64,000 bases of DNA from CAZDCD01 sp964503885 (GCA_964503885.1 CAZDCD010000001.1:248001-312000); one strand, 5' to 3'; shown: positions 1 through 10,162, numbered from the stretch's first letter. The notes: a model not told the origin generated them from the sequence alone. A program made the numbers and translations.

Positions 1-781
1 GATCGAGGATCGCCCCCGGCAACACTTTTTTAAAGCGTGCATTCCCATCTTCATCTTGAACCAGCACATATAATCCTTTTCGGGTTGACCCCAGCCATAT
101 CCTGTTCTTATTATCTTTGGCGATAGCCATAACATCGTTTTCAAGGCCAATATCAGCCGGATCAGCAAAAAAATACGAAATAAAAGAGTCCGAACTATCC
201 CGGTAGAGGTTTAATCCGTTCTGTGTACCTATCCAAAGATCCGATTCAGAATCCATGAAAAGTCTGGTGATATAGCCGTTGCTAATACTTTTCGAATCAT
301 TCGGATTGTTCACATAATGGTTCCATGTGCTATCCCGGATGGTATACCGGTATAAACCGGCATGTGTTCCAAGCCAAACCTGTTGCCTGCTATCCTGTAA
401 GATACAGGTAACTGACAATTGTTTCGGAGTCGGCAAAGGTACCAATTTATCTTCCGGTGCATCATAAACGAACAACCCTATATCGGTTCCCACCCATAAC
501 CATCCATCGACTTCAAGCATAGTATTTACAGCAATATCACCCAACGTTATATCTTTAAAATATCCCGGCCTGTATATCTTACAGGTATATCCATCATATC
601 GGTTTAGTCCGTCTCTTGTCCCAAACCACATAAATCCTTTCTGATCCTGGTAAATATCACGCACCCAGTTATTGGACAGTCCGTCGCTGGTGGTAATCTT
701 TGAAAACGATATCCGGTCATATTGAGAATAGATGAACCGGGTGGTAAAAATAAATACGCCGACAACAATGATTGTTCTCAT
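1..781 (-). CDS. Two-component-type sensor, N-terminal propeller part (partial)
   Basis: The frame is open from an ATG at 781 through the left edge, giving about 260 residues of a longer protein. It starts with a signal-peptide-like stretch (MRTIIVVGVFIFTTRFIYS) and then shows repeated propeller signatures: ITTSDGLSNNWVRDIYQD, MWFGTRDGLNRYDGY, LWVGTDIGLFVY, VWLGTHAGLYRY, LWIGTQNGLNLYRD and IWLGSTRKGLYVL. These are typical of the periplasmic beta-propellers of Bacteroidota hybrid two-component systems and related histidine kinases. Kinase, receiver and DNA-binding domains are not in the window, so the full class is inferred. It points away from the PUL at 2951 and may belong to a system to the left. 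Confidence 0.85.
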   Translation of the reverse strand, partial: MRTIIVVGVFIFTTRFIYSQYDRISFSKITTSDGLSNNWVRDIYQDQKGFMWFGTRDGLNRYDGYTCKIYRPGYFKDITLGDIAVNTMLEVDGWLWVGTDIGLFVYDAPEDKLVPLPTPKQLSVTCILQDSRQQVWLGTHAGLYRYTIRDSTWNHYVNNPNDSKSISNGYITRLFMDSESDLWIGTQNGLNLYRDSSDSFISYFFADPADIGLENDVMAIAKDNKNRIWLGSTRKGLYVLVQDEDGNARFKKVLPGAILD

Positions 782-1044
782 CCGGGCTTTTATCAACTAT
801 ACTAAATTTAATGCATTTCGCTGAATAATTTGTCTTAAATTGCAGAATTTATGATGATTTTGTGTATAAAGTAAACCGGCTTGTATTCTAATTAAACCGG
901 GGGAATATGCTCTGCATTTTGTTAATTAATGCCATTGCATTTGAAGGTTTGGAGAAATAATCATCAACATTCTCTGACGGCTTTTAAATAACTTTTATTG
1001 CAGAATCAGGTATACTGACCCGGTCATCTTAAATTCTAACGAAT

Positions 1045-1737
1045 ATGGGTATAAAAAGGAATGTATTCATTTCGGCAATTATACTGCCCGTGTTTATTTT
1101 TATTCTTCATGGCTGTGCCCCGGCCTACGTTCCCAATGCTGTCAATACGCCACTGCTGAGTAACGCCGGCGAATTTCATGCATCGTTAGCTACCGGTACT
1201 TCGGGGATAGATCCCCAGATAGCTTTGGGTATTACTGATCATTTCGGAATAATGATTAACGGGAGTTTTGCCAACCGTACATCAGATTCAACAGATGATT
1301 TTCATAAACACCAGTTTATTGAGATGGCACCAGGTTATTATACCAATTTTGAAAAAAACGGAAGATTTGAGATCTATGGCGGGTATGGTATTGGAAAGAT
1401 CCAGGCTGAATTTGACAACATTTTCTGGAGATCGTATTCCAATGTGAGCTATTACAGGATCTTTATCCAGCCATCGATAGGGTTTACATCGGATTATGCC
1501 GAAGGAAGTTTAGCTGCAAGGATTGTCATGTTGAATATCAGTCAGGAACACAACCAGAATACGGGGTATTTCGTGGAGCCTGCTGCTACAATTAAATTCG
1601 GTGCAAAACCTGTAAAGATGTATATACAGCTCGGATTCTCGCTTCCGGTGAACACAAGCAAGGTTGAATTCAACTACCAGCCTTTTATGTTCTCCTTCGG
1701 AGTTCAGGGTTCACTGGGAAGAAAAGAAGCAAAATAA
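1045..1737 (+). CDS. Outer-membrane beta-barrel-like lipoprotein, unknown function
   Basis: 230 residues. The N-terminus is a lipoprotein signal with a lipobox ending at Cys24 (FILHGCAPAY). The rest is rich in alternating aromatic and glycine strands (ENGRFEIYGGYGIG-like), and the C-terminus FMFSFGVQGSLGRK resembles the end of a small porin-like barrel. No enzymatic motif is visible. The combination of lipid anchor and barrel-like strands is common among uncharacterised Bacteroidota outer-membrane proteins. The gene stands alone, with 263 bases before it and 358 after it. Function is unknown. Confidence 0.7.
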   Translation: MGIKRNVFISAIILPVFIFILHGCAPAYVPNAVNTPLLSNAGEFHASLATGTSGIDPQIALGITDHFGIMINGSFANRTSDSTDDFHKHQFIEMAPGYYTNFEKNGRFEIYGGYGIGKIQAEFDNIFWRSYSNVSYYRIFIQPSIGFTSDYAEGSLAARIVMLNISQEHNQNTGYFVEPAATIKFGAKPVKMYIQLGFSLPVNTSKVEFNYQPFMFSFGVQGSLGRKEAK

Positions 1738-2095
1738 TAATATGTATTCCTGATCTTAATGCGATATACTGGTATGGTATGGCTATATTGTATACCTGGT
1801 AATTAACTTATTACAGATAATGACAATAAGGTTCGCTATTTCTTAAATCATGGTGAATATCAAACTAAAAATGTATATTATATATCTATATATCAATTAT
1901 TTAAACTGCGATTCTTTGCGACTCCTTTGAGCCTTCATGACTTAGTGGCATAAAACAAGTATATATTATAACCACAAACAAGCATAGAACAAGCGAGGAT
2001 ATTCAATAACCTATCAGTTGACATGAACACTAAACGTATACTGAAATTTTCAAAAGCCTGCTTTATCACAACTATGCTTCTATATTGGTCTCACA
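1738..2095. other. Intergenic region between convergent genes, AT-rich
   Basis: The region lies between two convergent stop codons. It is strongly AT-rich around 1870-1905 and holds one copy of a CTTTG-periodic intergenic repeat (1911-1956, listed separately). A 35-codon open frame begins with ATG at 2023 and runs into the 3' end of the next gene on the other strand; it has no recognisable domain and is probably not a gene. Confidence 0.5.
1911..1956 (+). repeat. CTTTG-periodic intergenic repeat, copy A
   Basis: The stretch shows CTTTG/CTTAG-type words at roughly 10-12 base intervals and ends in GTGGCATAAAAC. It aligns with a second intergenic stretch at 16787-16833 that ends GTGGCTAAAAAAC. 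Both copies are outside genes. Such CTTTGCG/CTTAGTG strings recur between genes in many Bacteroidota genomes; I recall the pattern but cannot search here. Confidence 0.5.
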
Positions 2096-2575
2096 CTAAA
2101 TTATTTCAATATCATATCCCTGGTTGGTGAGATTTTCATGCACTTTTTTTGCCTTTTCAGGATCGACATAGATGAAGGGTCGGTGCAGCGCAAAAACAGG
2201 GTACTTGCGGGCCAGTTCATCATCTTCATCATCTGAAATATTGAACCCGACAAGTTTCATATCCGAATTCACCAGCTTTAACTGGTAAACCGGCAGATGT
2301 TCACATATACTCAGAATTTCGTCGAGCTCATAATCGGTAAAAAATACATCTTTAGTAAGATTCACCGATTTGACGACTGTACCGGAACCGGGAGATTTCA
2401 AAAAATGCAGGGTTGTACCATTGATGAAACAGGAAAGCAGGAACTTATCATCGAGAATGATCATCGGATCTTTTTCGCCCACAATGCGAACATTCAGTCC
2501 CTTTGACGTAAAAAAACTCAACAGTTTCTTATTGCGGTTTTTCAGGTTTTCAGTATCGGCTTTTGCCCTATTCAT
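2096..2575 (-). CDS. Hypothetical protein, small and cytoplasmic
   Basis: 159 residues, no signal peptide and no membrane segment. The first 20 residues are charged and possibly coiled (MNRAKADTENLKNRNKKLLS). An acidic cluster (SDDEDDEL) lies near residue 115-122, and the C-terminus reads KVHENLTNQGYDIEII. I do not recognise a family. Alternating hydrophobic strands and two helices suggest a small alpha/beta protein. It is convergent with the lipoprotein gene upstream and divergent from the PUL sigma factor gene. Confidence 0.6.
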   Translation of the reverse strand: MNRAKADTENLKNRNKKLLSFFTSKGLNVRIVGEKDPMIILDDKFLLSCFINGTTLHFLKSPGSGTVVKSVNLTKDVFFTDYELDEILSICEHLPVYQLKLVNSDMKLVGFNISDDEDDELARKYPVFALHRPFIYVDPEKAKKVHENLTNQGYDIEII

Positions 2576-2950
2576 GACAGTTATTCTTTTCAGCGGTTGA
2601 TTTTACCAATTTCATTGCAAAGAAAACAGATTTTATTGAAAAGTCAAAAATAAGCTCATTAAGGGTGATCACTCTTTCGAATTTACAATTTTTTTTAAAA
2701 AAATAAAAGAATCAGAAATTCGATTGAATAAGTATTAAGACCGGTCTGGTATAGCATTCATGTGGACCTGCCATCCCTGCCAGTCATGACCAAAGCGATA
2801 AATATTTTTTTATGAGTAAACTGCATCAGATCATTCAATCAGCTAAATTCTTAAAACAAATGGATCCCGGCAGGAAACAAGCCAGTATAATTATCATTTA
2901 GATTATGCTGCATTTTTTAGTAATATTGTTCTAAATAATCCTTTTCAGAC
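2576..2950. other. Divergent intergenic region upstream of the PUL
   Basis: The region separates the 159-residue hypothetical gene (minus) from the ECF sigma gene (plus). It is AT-rich with A and T runs near 2690-2710. A TATTTTTG on the minus strand (2645-2652) matches the Bacteroidota -7 element but has no good -33. For the plus strand I see only a one-mismatch -7 (TAATATTG near 2921). There is no further gene or clear repeat. Confidence 0.5.
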
Positions 2951-3496
2951 ATGCCTTCCCCCGACGAAAAAATACTTGTTTGCCAGCTTAAACAGGGAAA
3001 TGATGAGGCATTTAAACAATTGTTTCTTAAATACCATAAGAAGTTATACCATTTTAGTAAAAAAATCCTAAAGGACAGGGATGAATCCGAAGGCATCGTT
3101 CAGAACGTTTTTATGGAAATATGGGAAACACGAAAACGTCTTGACGAAGAAAAATCATTCAGTGGTTACCTTTTTAAAATTGCCAAAAACAAAATATATA
3201 ACACTATCAGGAAAAAAATAAATGAACAGGTTTACAGGGAATACATCGTTTCAGAGAATCATGGTAATGGACCTTCGGTGGAGGATGAATACAACTCCAG
3301 GCATCTTTCAATCACAATTGAGAAATTGATCGACAGTTTACCCCGACGCCGTAAAGAGGTTTTCCTGCTCAGCCGGGATGAAGGCCTGACGTATAAAGAG
3401 ATCGCTACAAAGTTGAAAATATCGGAAAACACTGTTGATACGCAAATCAGGAGTGCCCTGAACTTTCTCAGAAACCAGTTCCGGAAGTTGGTATAG
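2951..3496 (+). CDS. ECF RNA polymerase sigma factor of the PUL
   Basis: 181 residues. Region 2 spans about residues 20-90 (AFKQLFLKYHKKLYHFSKKI, then IVQNVFMEIWETRKRL), and region 4 about 120-175 (LPRRRKEVFLLSRDEGLTYK, then KLKISENTVDTQIRSAL). This is the Bacteroidota ECF sigma-70 family paired with FecR anti-sigma factors. It is followed 110 bases later by fecR and then by a SusC carrying an STN domain, which is the standard trans-envelope signalling order. It is expected to direct transcription of the SusC operon when FecR releases it. The regulated promoter cannot be proven from this window. Confidence 0.93.
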   Translation: MPSPDEKILVCQLKQGNDEAFKQLFLKYHKKLYHFSKKILKDRDESEGIVQNVFMEIWETRKRLDEEKSFSGYLFKIAKNKIYNTIRKKINEQVYREYIVSENHGNGPSVEDEYNSRHLSITIEKLIDSLPRRRKEVFLLSRDEGLTYKEIATKLKISENTVDTQIRSALNFLRNQFRKLV

Positions 3497-3606
3497 TGTT
3501 TATATTTCTGCAATTATTCGAGAATACAATAAATCAATATTTTTTTTACAATTCAAATCACGGAAAATTACTTTTTGCGTGTAATCATTATTGAAAGACA
3601 AATAAA

Positions 3607-4707
3607 ATGAAACATTTTTTAAGAATTGATGAGTTATTGGATCTTTATATAAAAGGTCAGTTAGAAGGTGATGAATTAAATCATCTTTTCGAAAGTATTA
3701 ATCATGACAAGGATCCCGAGCACGTCACAGCATGGTTCTACAGGATATGGGATGAGTCTCACGCAGACCATCCGGAGAGGAAGTCTGAAGAATCATTTAA
3801 TCTATTAAGGGAAAAATTAAATCTCAAAGCTCATGATGTTGATTTCGCTAATTTATCACAAAACAAAAAGAAAATCCATACTATTATAAAACCTCTGTTA
3901 AAGTATGCTGCTGTTTTCTTATTTGCTTTGGGAGCTGCGTGGTATTTTTTCGGATACAATCGGTCTTATATACAAACTGTAAAAGTTTCTGCAAATGAAA
4001 TTTATGTACCCCTCGGTTCAAAAAGTCATTTAATACTAACTGATGGTACGAATATCTGGCTCAATTCAGGCAGCCGGATGAAATATACGGAGTTTACAAA
4101 CACACCTGCACGGGAAGTATTCCTCGAAGGCGAAGCATTTTTCGATGTGGTTAAAAATGCAAGAAAACCATTTATAGTAAATACATCTTCTGTCAGGGTA
4201 AAAGTTCTTGGCACTAAATTTAATGTAAAGTCGTATCCCACGGAAAAAACGATTGAAACTACCCTGGTTACCGGTAAAGTTGAAATTGAAGAATTAAATC
4301 CTTTCCACGGACACAATAAAATCATTGAACTTCATCCCAATCAAAAAGCTACGTATATCAAATCTTCCAGTGAGATTAATGTTGAAAAAAATCTTAAGAA
4401 ACAACAAATACAACCAAAACAACCTCAATCCGGGGAATTAATTGAAAAGGTCAATCCCGTATTGTATACATCATGGAAAGATCAAAAACTGATCTTCAAG
4501 AATGAGAGACTGGAAAGTCTTGCTGTTAAGCTTGAACGATGGTATAATGTAAAAATCGTAATTAAAGATCAGGCAATAAACAACTATCGTTATACCGGAA
4601 TATTTGAAAAGGAAAATATTGAACAGGTCATGAAAGCACTTAAACTGGCCACACCCTTAAACTATACCATAGATAAAAACAATATTAGTATTTATAAAGG
4701 AAACTAA
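3607..4707 (+). CDS. FecR-family anti-sigma factor
   Basis: 366 residues. The N-terminal cytoplasmic part (about 1-95) precedes one membrane segment at about 97-116 (YAAVFLFALGAAWYFFGY). A periplasmic FecR domain follows (VPLGSKSHLILTDGTNIWLN and EVFLEGEAFFDV), then a C-terminal DUF4974 domain (LESLAVKLERWYNVKIVI) that resembles the STN fold. In this family the protein holds the ECF sigma at the membrane and receives the signal from the STN domain of a TonB-dependent receptor. Position between the sigma and susC genes fits that role exactly. Confidence 0.93.
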   Translation: MKHFLRIDELLDLYIKGQLEGDELNHLFESINHDKDPEHVTAWFYRIWDESHADHPERKSEESFNLLREKLNLKAHDVDFANLSQNKKKIHTIIKPLLKYAAVFLFALGAAWYFFGYNRSYIQTVKVSANEIYVPLGSKSHLILTDGTNIWLNSGSRMKYTEFTNTPAREVFLEGEAFFDVVKNARKPFIVNTSSVRVKVLGTKFNVKSYPTEKTIETTLVTGKVEIEELNPFHGHNKIIELHPNQKATYIKSSSEINVEKNLKKQQIQPKQPQSGELIEKVNPVLYTSWKDQKLIFKNERLESLAVKLERWYNVKIVIKDQAINNYRYTGIFEKENIEQVMKALKLATPLNYTIDKNNISIYKGN

Positions 4708-4771
4708 CCCTGAATATAAAAACTTAAAACCAAAACAACTATGACATAAACCACGACAATCTAATCCAAAA

Positions 4772-4805
4772 GAAATCGGAAAATGCTGTCACATTTCCCG
4801 ATTTC
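4772..4805. promoter_or_regulatory. Stem-loop in the fecR-susC gap
   Basis: GAAATCGGAAAATG (4772-4785) faces CATTTCCCGATTTC (4792-4805) across a 6-base loop, giving a 14-bp stem with one mismatch. It lies 65 bases after the fecR stop and about 48 bases before the susC start. No T tract follows, so it is not a typical intrinsic terminator. It may be a 5'-leader structure of the susC mRNA or a protein-binding palindrome. Confidence 0.5.
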
Positions 4806-4853
4806 AAATCAATTGGTTAAAGTAATATTAATAACCTTAATCCTAACAAATTT

Positions 4854-7800
4854 ATGAAAAAACCTCGAAATGGGCATCCATTATATTTATTAATGCGTGC
4901 AAAAATAAGCCTATTAATTATGAAACTGACAACGCTATTGTTAACTCTTGGAATCTTGCAGGTCACTGCGAGTAGCTATTCTCAGACGACAAGATTAACT
5001 TTGTCCATGAAAAACGAACCAGTTACAAGTTTATTTCGTGCAATTGAAGAGCAGAGTGGATTCCGGTTTCTCTACAGAAATGAAACAGTTGAAAACAAAA
5101 CTGTTACAATCTATGTAAACAATCTTTCTGTTGAAGCTATTCTTAAACAAACATTAGGAAAAGCAGAAATCGGATATACAATGCTTGATAACAATCTTGT
5201 TGTGATCACTCCTACAAAATCAGCAAATAAATTGCAGGAAGTCAATGTTAAAGGTATGGTCACGTCTGCTATGGACGGACAACCCATGGCTGGTGTCAAT
5301 GTGGTGGAAAAAGGCACATTGAACGGAACAGTCACGGATATGAACGGTGAATTTTCGATCAATGTATCTGGTCCGGAAGCTGTACTTGTATTTTCCTTTA
5401 TAGGATATATAGCACAGGAAGCCCCGGTTAACGGTCAATCATCGATCAGCATAACCTTAACTGAAAATGTGAAAAAACTTGACGAAGTGGTCGTAATCGG
5501 ATATGGTACCGCAAAAAAAAGCGACCTTTCAGGTGCCAGTGTTTCAGTATCCGAAGATCAGCTAAAAGGAACAATTGTTTCCAGCCTTGATCAGGCTCTG
5601 CAGGGACGGGCAGCAGGTGTAACCGCTATAAATACTTCAGGTCAACCAGGGGGATCAGTATCCATTCGAATTCGAGGACAAGGAACTTTGAGACCTCAGG
5701 CTGCCGAACCGCTTTATGTAATTGATGGCGTTCCTATACAAAACGTGAGCCAGAGCGGACATGATGTCGGTTTGGGCGATGCTTTAGGTAATGGATCAGT
5801 ACAAACATTTTCCGGTTTATCTTCTATAAATCCCAATGATATTCTTTCAATAGAAATTTTGAAAGATGCCTCTGCAACTGCTATTTATGGTTCGCGTGGT
5901 GCAAACGGAGTTGTACTGATAACTACAAAAATCGGAAAGACCGGTGAAGCAAGTTTTTCATATGATGGTTTATATGGTGTTCAAGAACAGGTCAGCCGGC
6001 TTGATGTAATGAACCTGCGTGAATTCGCCAGTTACAGTACCGACTGGGCCAATGAAACTGCAGGCAAAGATCCGAGAGAAGAATTGCTTGACCCTTCCCT
6101 GCTTGGAGAAGGAACAAACTGGCAAAATGAAATGTTCAGAACAGCTCCTATGCAGAGTCATCAACTCAGTGCAACCGGAGGTTCTAACATTGTTAAATAC
6201 TATGTTTCAGGAAGCTATTTTAAACAGGAAGGAACACTGGTAGGAACAGACTTTGACAGGTATTCCGGTCGTGTAAACATAGATGCTGAGCTTAAAAAGT
6301 GGTTTAAGCTGGGTAGTAAGGTGTTGTTTTCCAAGACAAAAGAGCATCTCACACTCAATAATAGTACAGAGGGTATTATAAGTGTTGGCGTAATAACAAC
6401 ACCTGATATTCCAGTAAGAAATACAGACGGTTCATGGGCCGGTATTACTTATGAAGGGGCTGCAGGAACGATAAATCCTATTGCAAAAGCTTTGGACGAA
6501 ACAAACATTTTGAAAAAGAACAACCTGAATGGAAATATATATTCGGATATCACATTTATAAAAGGACTTACGCTTCGTTCCGAAATTGGCGGTGACATGA
6601 CATTTGCCAATGCATATCATTTTGTTCCTACATACCAGTACGGCAATCGTATAAATGACGTAAACTCTGCCTCAAAAAATACCAGAACTGACTATTTCTG
6701 GCAATTAAAGAACTATTTAACCTATACCAAGCAGTTGGAGAAACATAATGTTACTGCTATGTTGGGTCAGGAAGTATCGGAATACGGATATGAATATGTG
6801 AAAGGAACAAGCAGTGACCTGACCAGCAATGATATACAGGAACCGGGATTGGGAGATCCGCTGACAATGGCAATAAATACAGGAACCGGTAGTGGCGCTC
6901 TGGCCTCATTCTTTGCTCGTGCGAACTATGCATACAATGACAAGTATTTTGCAACATATACGTTCCGTTATGACGGATCATCAAATTTTGGTCCTAAGAA
7001 TCGCTGGGCTCCATTCCATGCTTTCGCAGCTTCATGGAGGATATCCAGTGAGCCGTTCATGAAAAACTTTGAAAGTATTCTGAATAATTTTAAGATTCGT
7101 GCCGGCTGGGGACAGACAGGAAACCAAAACATTGGGGGATATCGTTGGGGGGCGGCTATTTCCAGAATGCCATCCAATCTGGGAATGGGTTTCCGACAGT
7201 TAAACATTGCTAATCCCTATATTTCATGGGAAAAGCAGGAACAGGTAAATCTTGGTATCGACCTTGGTTTTCTTAAAAACCGTATAGCCCTCGTTGTTGA
7301 CCTGTACAAAAAGACCTCAACTGACATGTTGATGCCCATGCAATTGCCTTCTTATATGGGAACCAGAGGTAATGTTTCGATTCGTCTGGATCCGCCATAT
7401 GGCAATTTTGGCAAGATTGAAAACAAGGGAATTGAAATATCGCTTAACACCCGTCCTCTTTCCGGTAAATTCGAATGGACAAACGATCTGCAATTTACCC
7501 TTAACAAAAACAAACTGCTGGGACTAGATGGAACACCGGCAGCACATATCGAAGGATATGGACAGTGGACAGACTTGGTTAGCTTAACAGAAATAGGAGA
7601 CCCGCTGTATAATTTTTACGGATACAAAGTTGTGGGAGTTTACCAGGATAAGGAAGATATTCTGAACAGTCCGCAGCAGGCTGCATATCCTTCTGATGGC
7701 AACATTCAGCGTACAACCATATGGCCCGGAGATTTGAAATTTGCTGATTTGTCAGGTCCCAATGGTGTTCCCGATGGTATAATCGATGAATATGACCGTA

Positions 7801-8417
7801 CCAGTCTGGGATCTCCACTTCCTAAATTTACTTTTGGCTTCAATAACACTTTCAGTTACAAAGGAGTTGAATTAACTGTATACCTGAATGGCTCTTACGG
7901 CAACAAAATATTGAATTATGTAGGCAGGAGTTTAAGCGGAATGGATAATCAGTACAGAAACCAGTTGAGAATTGCTGTCGACAGGGCTAAACTTGAATCT
8001 ATTGATCCGGACAAAGTATATCCTTTTATAAACAGTTACGGAACAACCATTAACAACTGGTTCGATGATATTGACAATGTTCAGGTTGCAAATCAGGGAA
8101 CTACTGTACCACGTGCTATATCAGGCGATCCAAACGAAAATATGCGCATATCTGACAGGTATATCGAAGATGGCTCATATCTTCGTTTCAAGAATATAAC
8201 TCTTGGCTATAAGCTTCCGCAAAACCTGATACAAAAAGTAGGTATCAGTAGTCTAAGAGTGTATATCAATCTTCAGAATATGTGGACAATTACTAATTAT
8301 TCGGGTTTAGATCCCGAAGTGGGAATCAGCCAGGCTAACGATAACGTATTTGGTATAGATAATGGTCGGTATCCGACTTCTCGCATTTATTCCCTCGGAG
8401 TAAACCTTACTTTTTAA
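4854..8417 (+). CDS. SusC/RagA-family TonB-dependent outer-membrane transporter with STN domain
   Basis: 1187 residues. A long N-terminal leader and signal peptide (to about residue 44, VTASSYSQ) is followed by an STN domain (about 48-118, LSMKNEPVTSLFRAIEEQSG), a carboxypeptidase-regulatory-like domain (about 128-208), a TonB box/plug (DEVVVIGYGTAKKSDLSGAS; ILKDASATAIYGSRGANGV) and a 22-strand barrel ending YSLGVNLTF. It imports oligosaccharides captured by SusD and the surface lipoproteins, using TonB energy. The STN domain is the part that contacts FecR, so this transporter also acts as the sensor for its own locus. The susD gene starts 13 bases downstream. Confidence 0.96.
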   Translation: MKKPRNGHPLYLLMRAKISLLIMKLTTLLLTLGILQVTASSYSQTTRLTLSMKNEPVTSLFRAIEEQSGFRFLYRNETVENKTVTIYVNNLSVEAILKQTLGKAEIGYTMLDNNLVVITPTKSANKLQEVNVKGMVTSAMDGQPMAGVNVVEKGTLNGTVTDMNGEFSINVSGPEAVLVFSFIGYIAQEAPVNGQSSISITLTENVKKLDEVVVIGYGTAKKSDLSGASVSVSEDQLKGTIVSSLDQALQGRAAGVTAINTSGQPGGSVSIRIRGQGTLRPQAAEPLYVIDGVPIQNVSQSGHDVGLGDALGNGSVQTFSGLSSINPNDILSIEILKDASATAIYGSRGANGVVLITTKIGKTGEASFSYDGLYGVQEQVSRLDVMNLREFASYSTDWANETAGKDPREELLDPSLLGEGTNWQNEMFRTAPMQSHQLSATGGSNIVKYYVSGSYFKQEGTLVGTDFDRYSGRVNIDAELKKWFKLGSKVLFSKTKEHLTLNNSTEGIISVGVITTPDIPVRNTDGSWAGITYEGAAGTINPIAKALDETNILKKNNLNGNIYSDITFIKGLTLRSEIGGDMTFANAYHFVPTYQYGNRINDVNSASKNTRTDYFWQLKNYLTYTKQLEKHNVTAMLGQEVSEYGYEYVKGTSSDLTSNDIQEPGLGDPLTMAINTGTGSGALASFFARANYAYNDKYFATYTFRYDGSSNFGPKNRWAPFHAFAASWRISSEPFMKNFESILNNFKIRAGWGQTGNQNIGGYRWGAAISRMPSNLGMGFRQLNIANPYISWEKQEQVNLGIDLGFLKNRIALVVDLYKKTSTDMLMPMQLPSYMGTRGNVSIRLDPPYGNFGKIENKGIEISLNTRPLSGKFEWTNDLQFTLNKNKLLGLDGTPAAHIEGYGQWTDLVSLTEIGDPLYNFYGYKVVGVYQDKEDILNSPQQAAYPSDGNIQRTTIWPGDLKFADLSGPNGVPDGIIDEYDRTSLGSPLPKFTFGFNNTFSYKGVELTVYLNGSYGNKILNYVGRSLSGMDNQYRNQLRIAVDRAKLESIDPDKVYPFINSYGTTINNWFDDIDNVQVANQGTTVPRAISGDPNENMRISDRYIEDGSYLRFKNITLGYKLPQNLIQKVGISSLRVYINLQNMWTITNYSGLDPEVGISQANDNVFGIDNGRYPTSRIYSLGVNLTF

Positions 8418-8430
8418 ATCCTGAAAAATA

Positions 8431-10134
8431 ATGACTATGAAGTATTTATCATATCTGAATAAAATAACAGTGCTCATTGCAATACTTGTGATTGCAAGTG
8501 CCTGCGAAGAATTTCTCAATCGTCCGGTTGAAGATAATTATACTATTGATAGTTTTTATAAAACTGATGAACAGTGTTTCCAGGCCGCTAATGTGCTTTA
8601 TAATGCCCCCTGGTATGACTTTCAGCGTGGCTGGGTAAGAATAGGCGATGTAATGGCCGGTAACATTTATTATGCTACTGATGATGTTTTTCAATCCCTC
8701 ATCCTGACTTCTTCAAATGCTCAGCTAAATGATGCATCGAATTCACTATGGCTGGTTAACGGACATGCAAATGCAGTAATTGAAAATATCGCAACCAAAG
8801 CCGGAGACGATGTCAGCCAAATAACCAAAAATACGGTTACAGGAGAAGTAATGGTATGGAAATCAATGGCCTATTTTTTCCTGGTGCGCTGCTGGGGAGC
8901 CGTTCCGATTATTCACAACAACAGTGATATTATTGGGGCCGGTACTGCCACATCGCTTTATAAAAACAGGGTGGAAGATGTTTACGAATACATCGTACGA
9001 ACACTGAACAAAGCTATTGCATTGCTTCCTGAGACCAACGATCCTGGCCGCGTTAGCAAATATTCGGCTTATGCATTGCTTTCAAAAGTATACCTGACCC
9101 GCTCAGGTTGGGGCCAAAGCGGTAGCCGTTTACAATCTGATCTGGACAGTGCAAGAGTTTATGCAAAGAAAGTAATTGATGGCAGCGGTGCTACCCTTGA
9201 ACCGGTTTACAGAAACTTATTCCGTATTTCTACAGGAAACCGCAATCCTGAAAACCTGCTTTCGTGGCAATGGGTAAATATACGTGATCCATGGACACCA
9301 CAGAATAGCGAACAATCGGATTTGGCTCTTAATAACTTTACAGGTCTTGCTGATTCATGGGGTACATGGGTTGGTCCCACTATCGATCTGCAACGGCTTT
9401 TTGGAGATACTGCCAGCAGTATGATACGCAATAACACAGATGCACGCCGCAGAGCAACAATGATGATGTACAGCGATTATTATCCTTACTTCTGGAGAGA
9501 CAAAGGTGGTTTTACAGCAACATGGGATGATAATAATAATGTTGCAGGCGCTGTTTTCGGTTGCGCTACAGGGGCGAATTGTGTAAAACACATTGTTGGA
9601 AACAATGCAGATCATACGGCTGAATACGGTAGTCCGGCAGTAGTTATGGGCACAGCCTTATCTACTCATCTTATTCGTTTAGCCGATGTTTATCTGATCT
9701 ATGCAGAAGCCATTCTGGGTAATAATGATCAGACATCCGATCCCGAAGCTTTATACTATTTCAACGCTGTTCGTCGCAGGTCCATCTCCAATTATATGGA
9801 TGTAAGTTCTTTTACTTTCAAGGATATCTTTAATGAACGAAGAAAAGAATTGGCTTGCGAAGGCGATAACTGGTACGACTATGTTCGTCTCCACTATTAC
9901 AAGCCCGAACTGGCCAAACAATGGTTAAGTGTCCAGGAAAGAGGAGGTTGGAATAACCTGAGGGAATACTACGATGGTGAAGCAGATCAGTCAGAAGTTA
10001 CCGTCAATTCTTATAAGCTAAGTGTTACCAATGACGACAAGTTCACATTGCCGTTTCCTGACGTTGATCTTACAATGAATTCTCATTTAACAGAAGATCC
10101 GGTTCCTTTTGATTTTAATTCCATCGGCTATTAA
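8431..10134 (+). CDS. SusD/RagB-family glycan-binding lipoprotein
   Basis: 567 residues. Lipoprotein signal with Cys25 (VIASACEEFLNR). The N-terminal SusD-like region (about 26-230, NRPVEDNYTIDSFYKTDEQC) and the TPR helices are typical, and the C-terminal part has the family motifs LADVYLIYAEA and FNERRKELACEGDNWYDYVR. It forms the lid over SusC and binds the oligosaccharide. An in-frame ATG at 8437 is an equally plausible start; both give the same lipobox. It is tightly linked to susC and to the lipoprotein gene 28 bases downstream. Confidence 0.95.
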   Translation: MTMKYLSYLNKITVLIAILVIASACEEFLNRPVEDNYTIDSFYKTDEQCFQAANVLYNAPWYDFQRGWVRIGDVMAGNIYYATDDVFQSLILTSSNAQLNDASNSLWLVNGHANAVIENIATKAGDDVSQITKNTVTGEVMVWKSMAYFFLVRCWGAVPIIHNNSDIIGAGTATSLYKNRVEDVYEYIVRTLNKAIALLPETNDPGRVSKYSAYALLSKVYLTRSGWGQSGSRLQSDLDSARVYAKKVIDGSGATLEPVYRNLFRISTGNRNPENLLSWQWVNIRDPWTPQNSEQSDLALNNFTGLADSWGTWVGPTIDLQRLFGDTASSMIRNNTDARRRATMMMYSDYYPYFWRDKGGFTATWDDNNNVAGAVFGCATGANCVKHIVGNNADHTAEYGSPAVVMGTALSTHLIRLADVYLIYAEAILGNNDQTSDPEALYYFNAVRRRSISNYMDVSSFTFKDIFNERRKELACEGDNWYDYVRLHYYKPELAKQWLSVQERGGWNNLREYYDGEADQSEVTVNSYKLSVTNDDKFTLPFPDVDLTMNSHLTEDPVPFDFNSIGY

Positions 10135-10162
10135 TTTATAATCCCAAAAAGTAATTCAGATT

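Noticed and set aside
2023..2130. 35-codon frame starting MNTKRILKFSKACF
   Set aside because: It has a signal-like start but runs into the opposite gene and ends at once; too weak to call.
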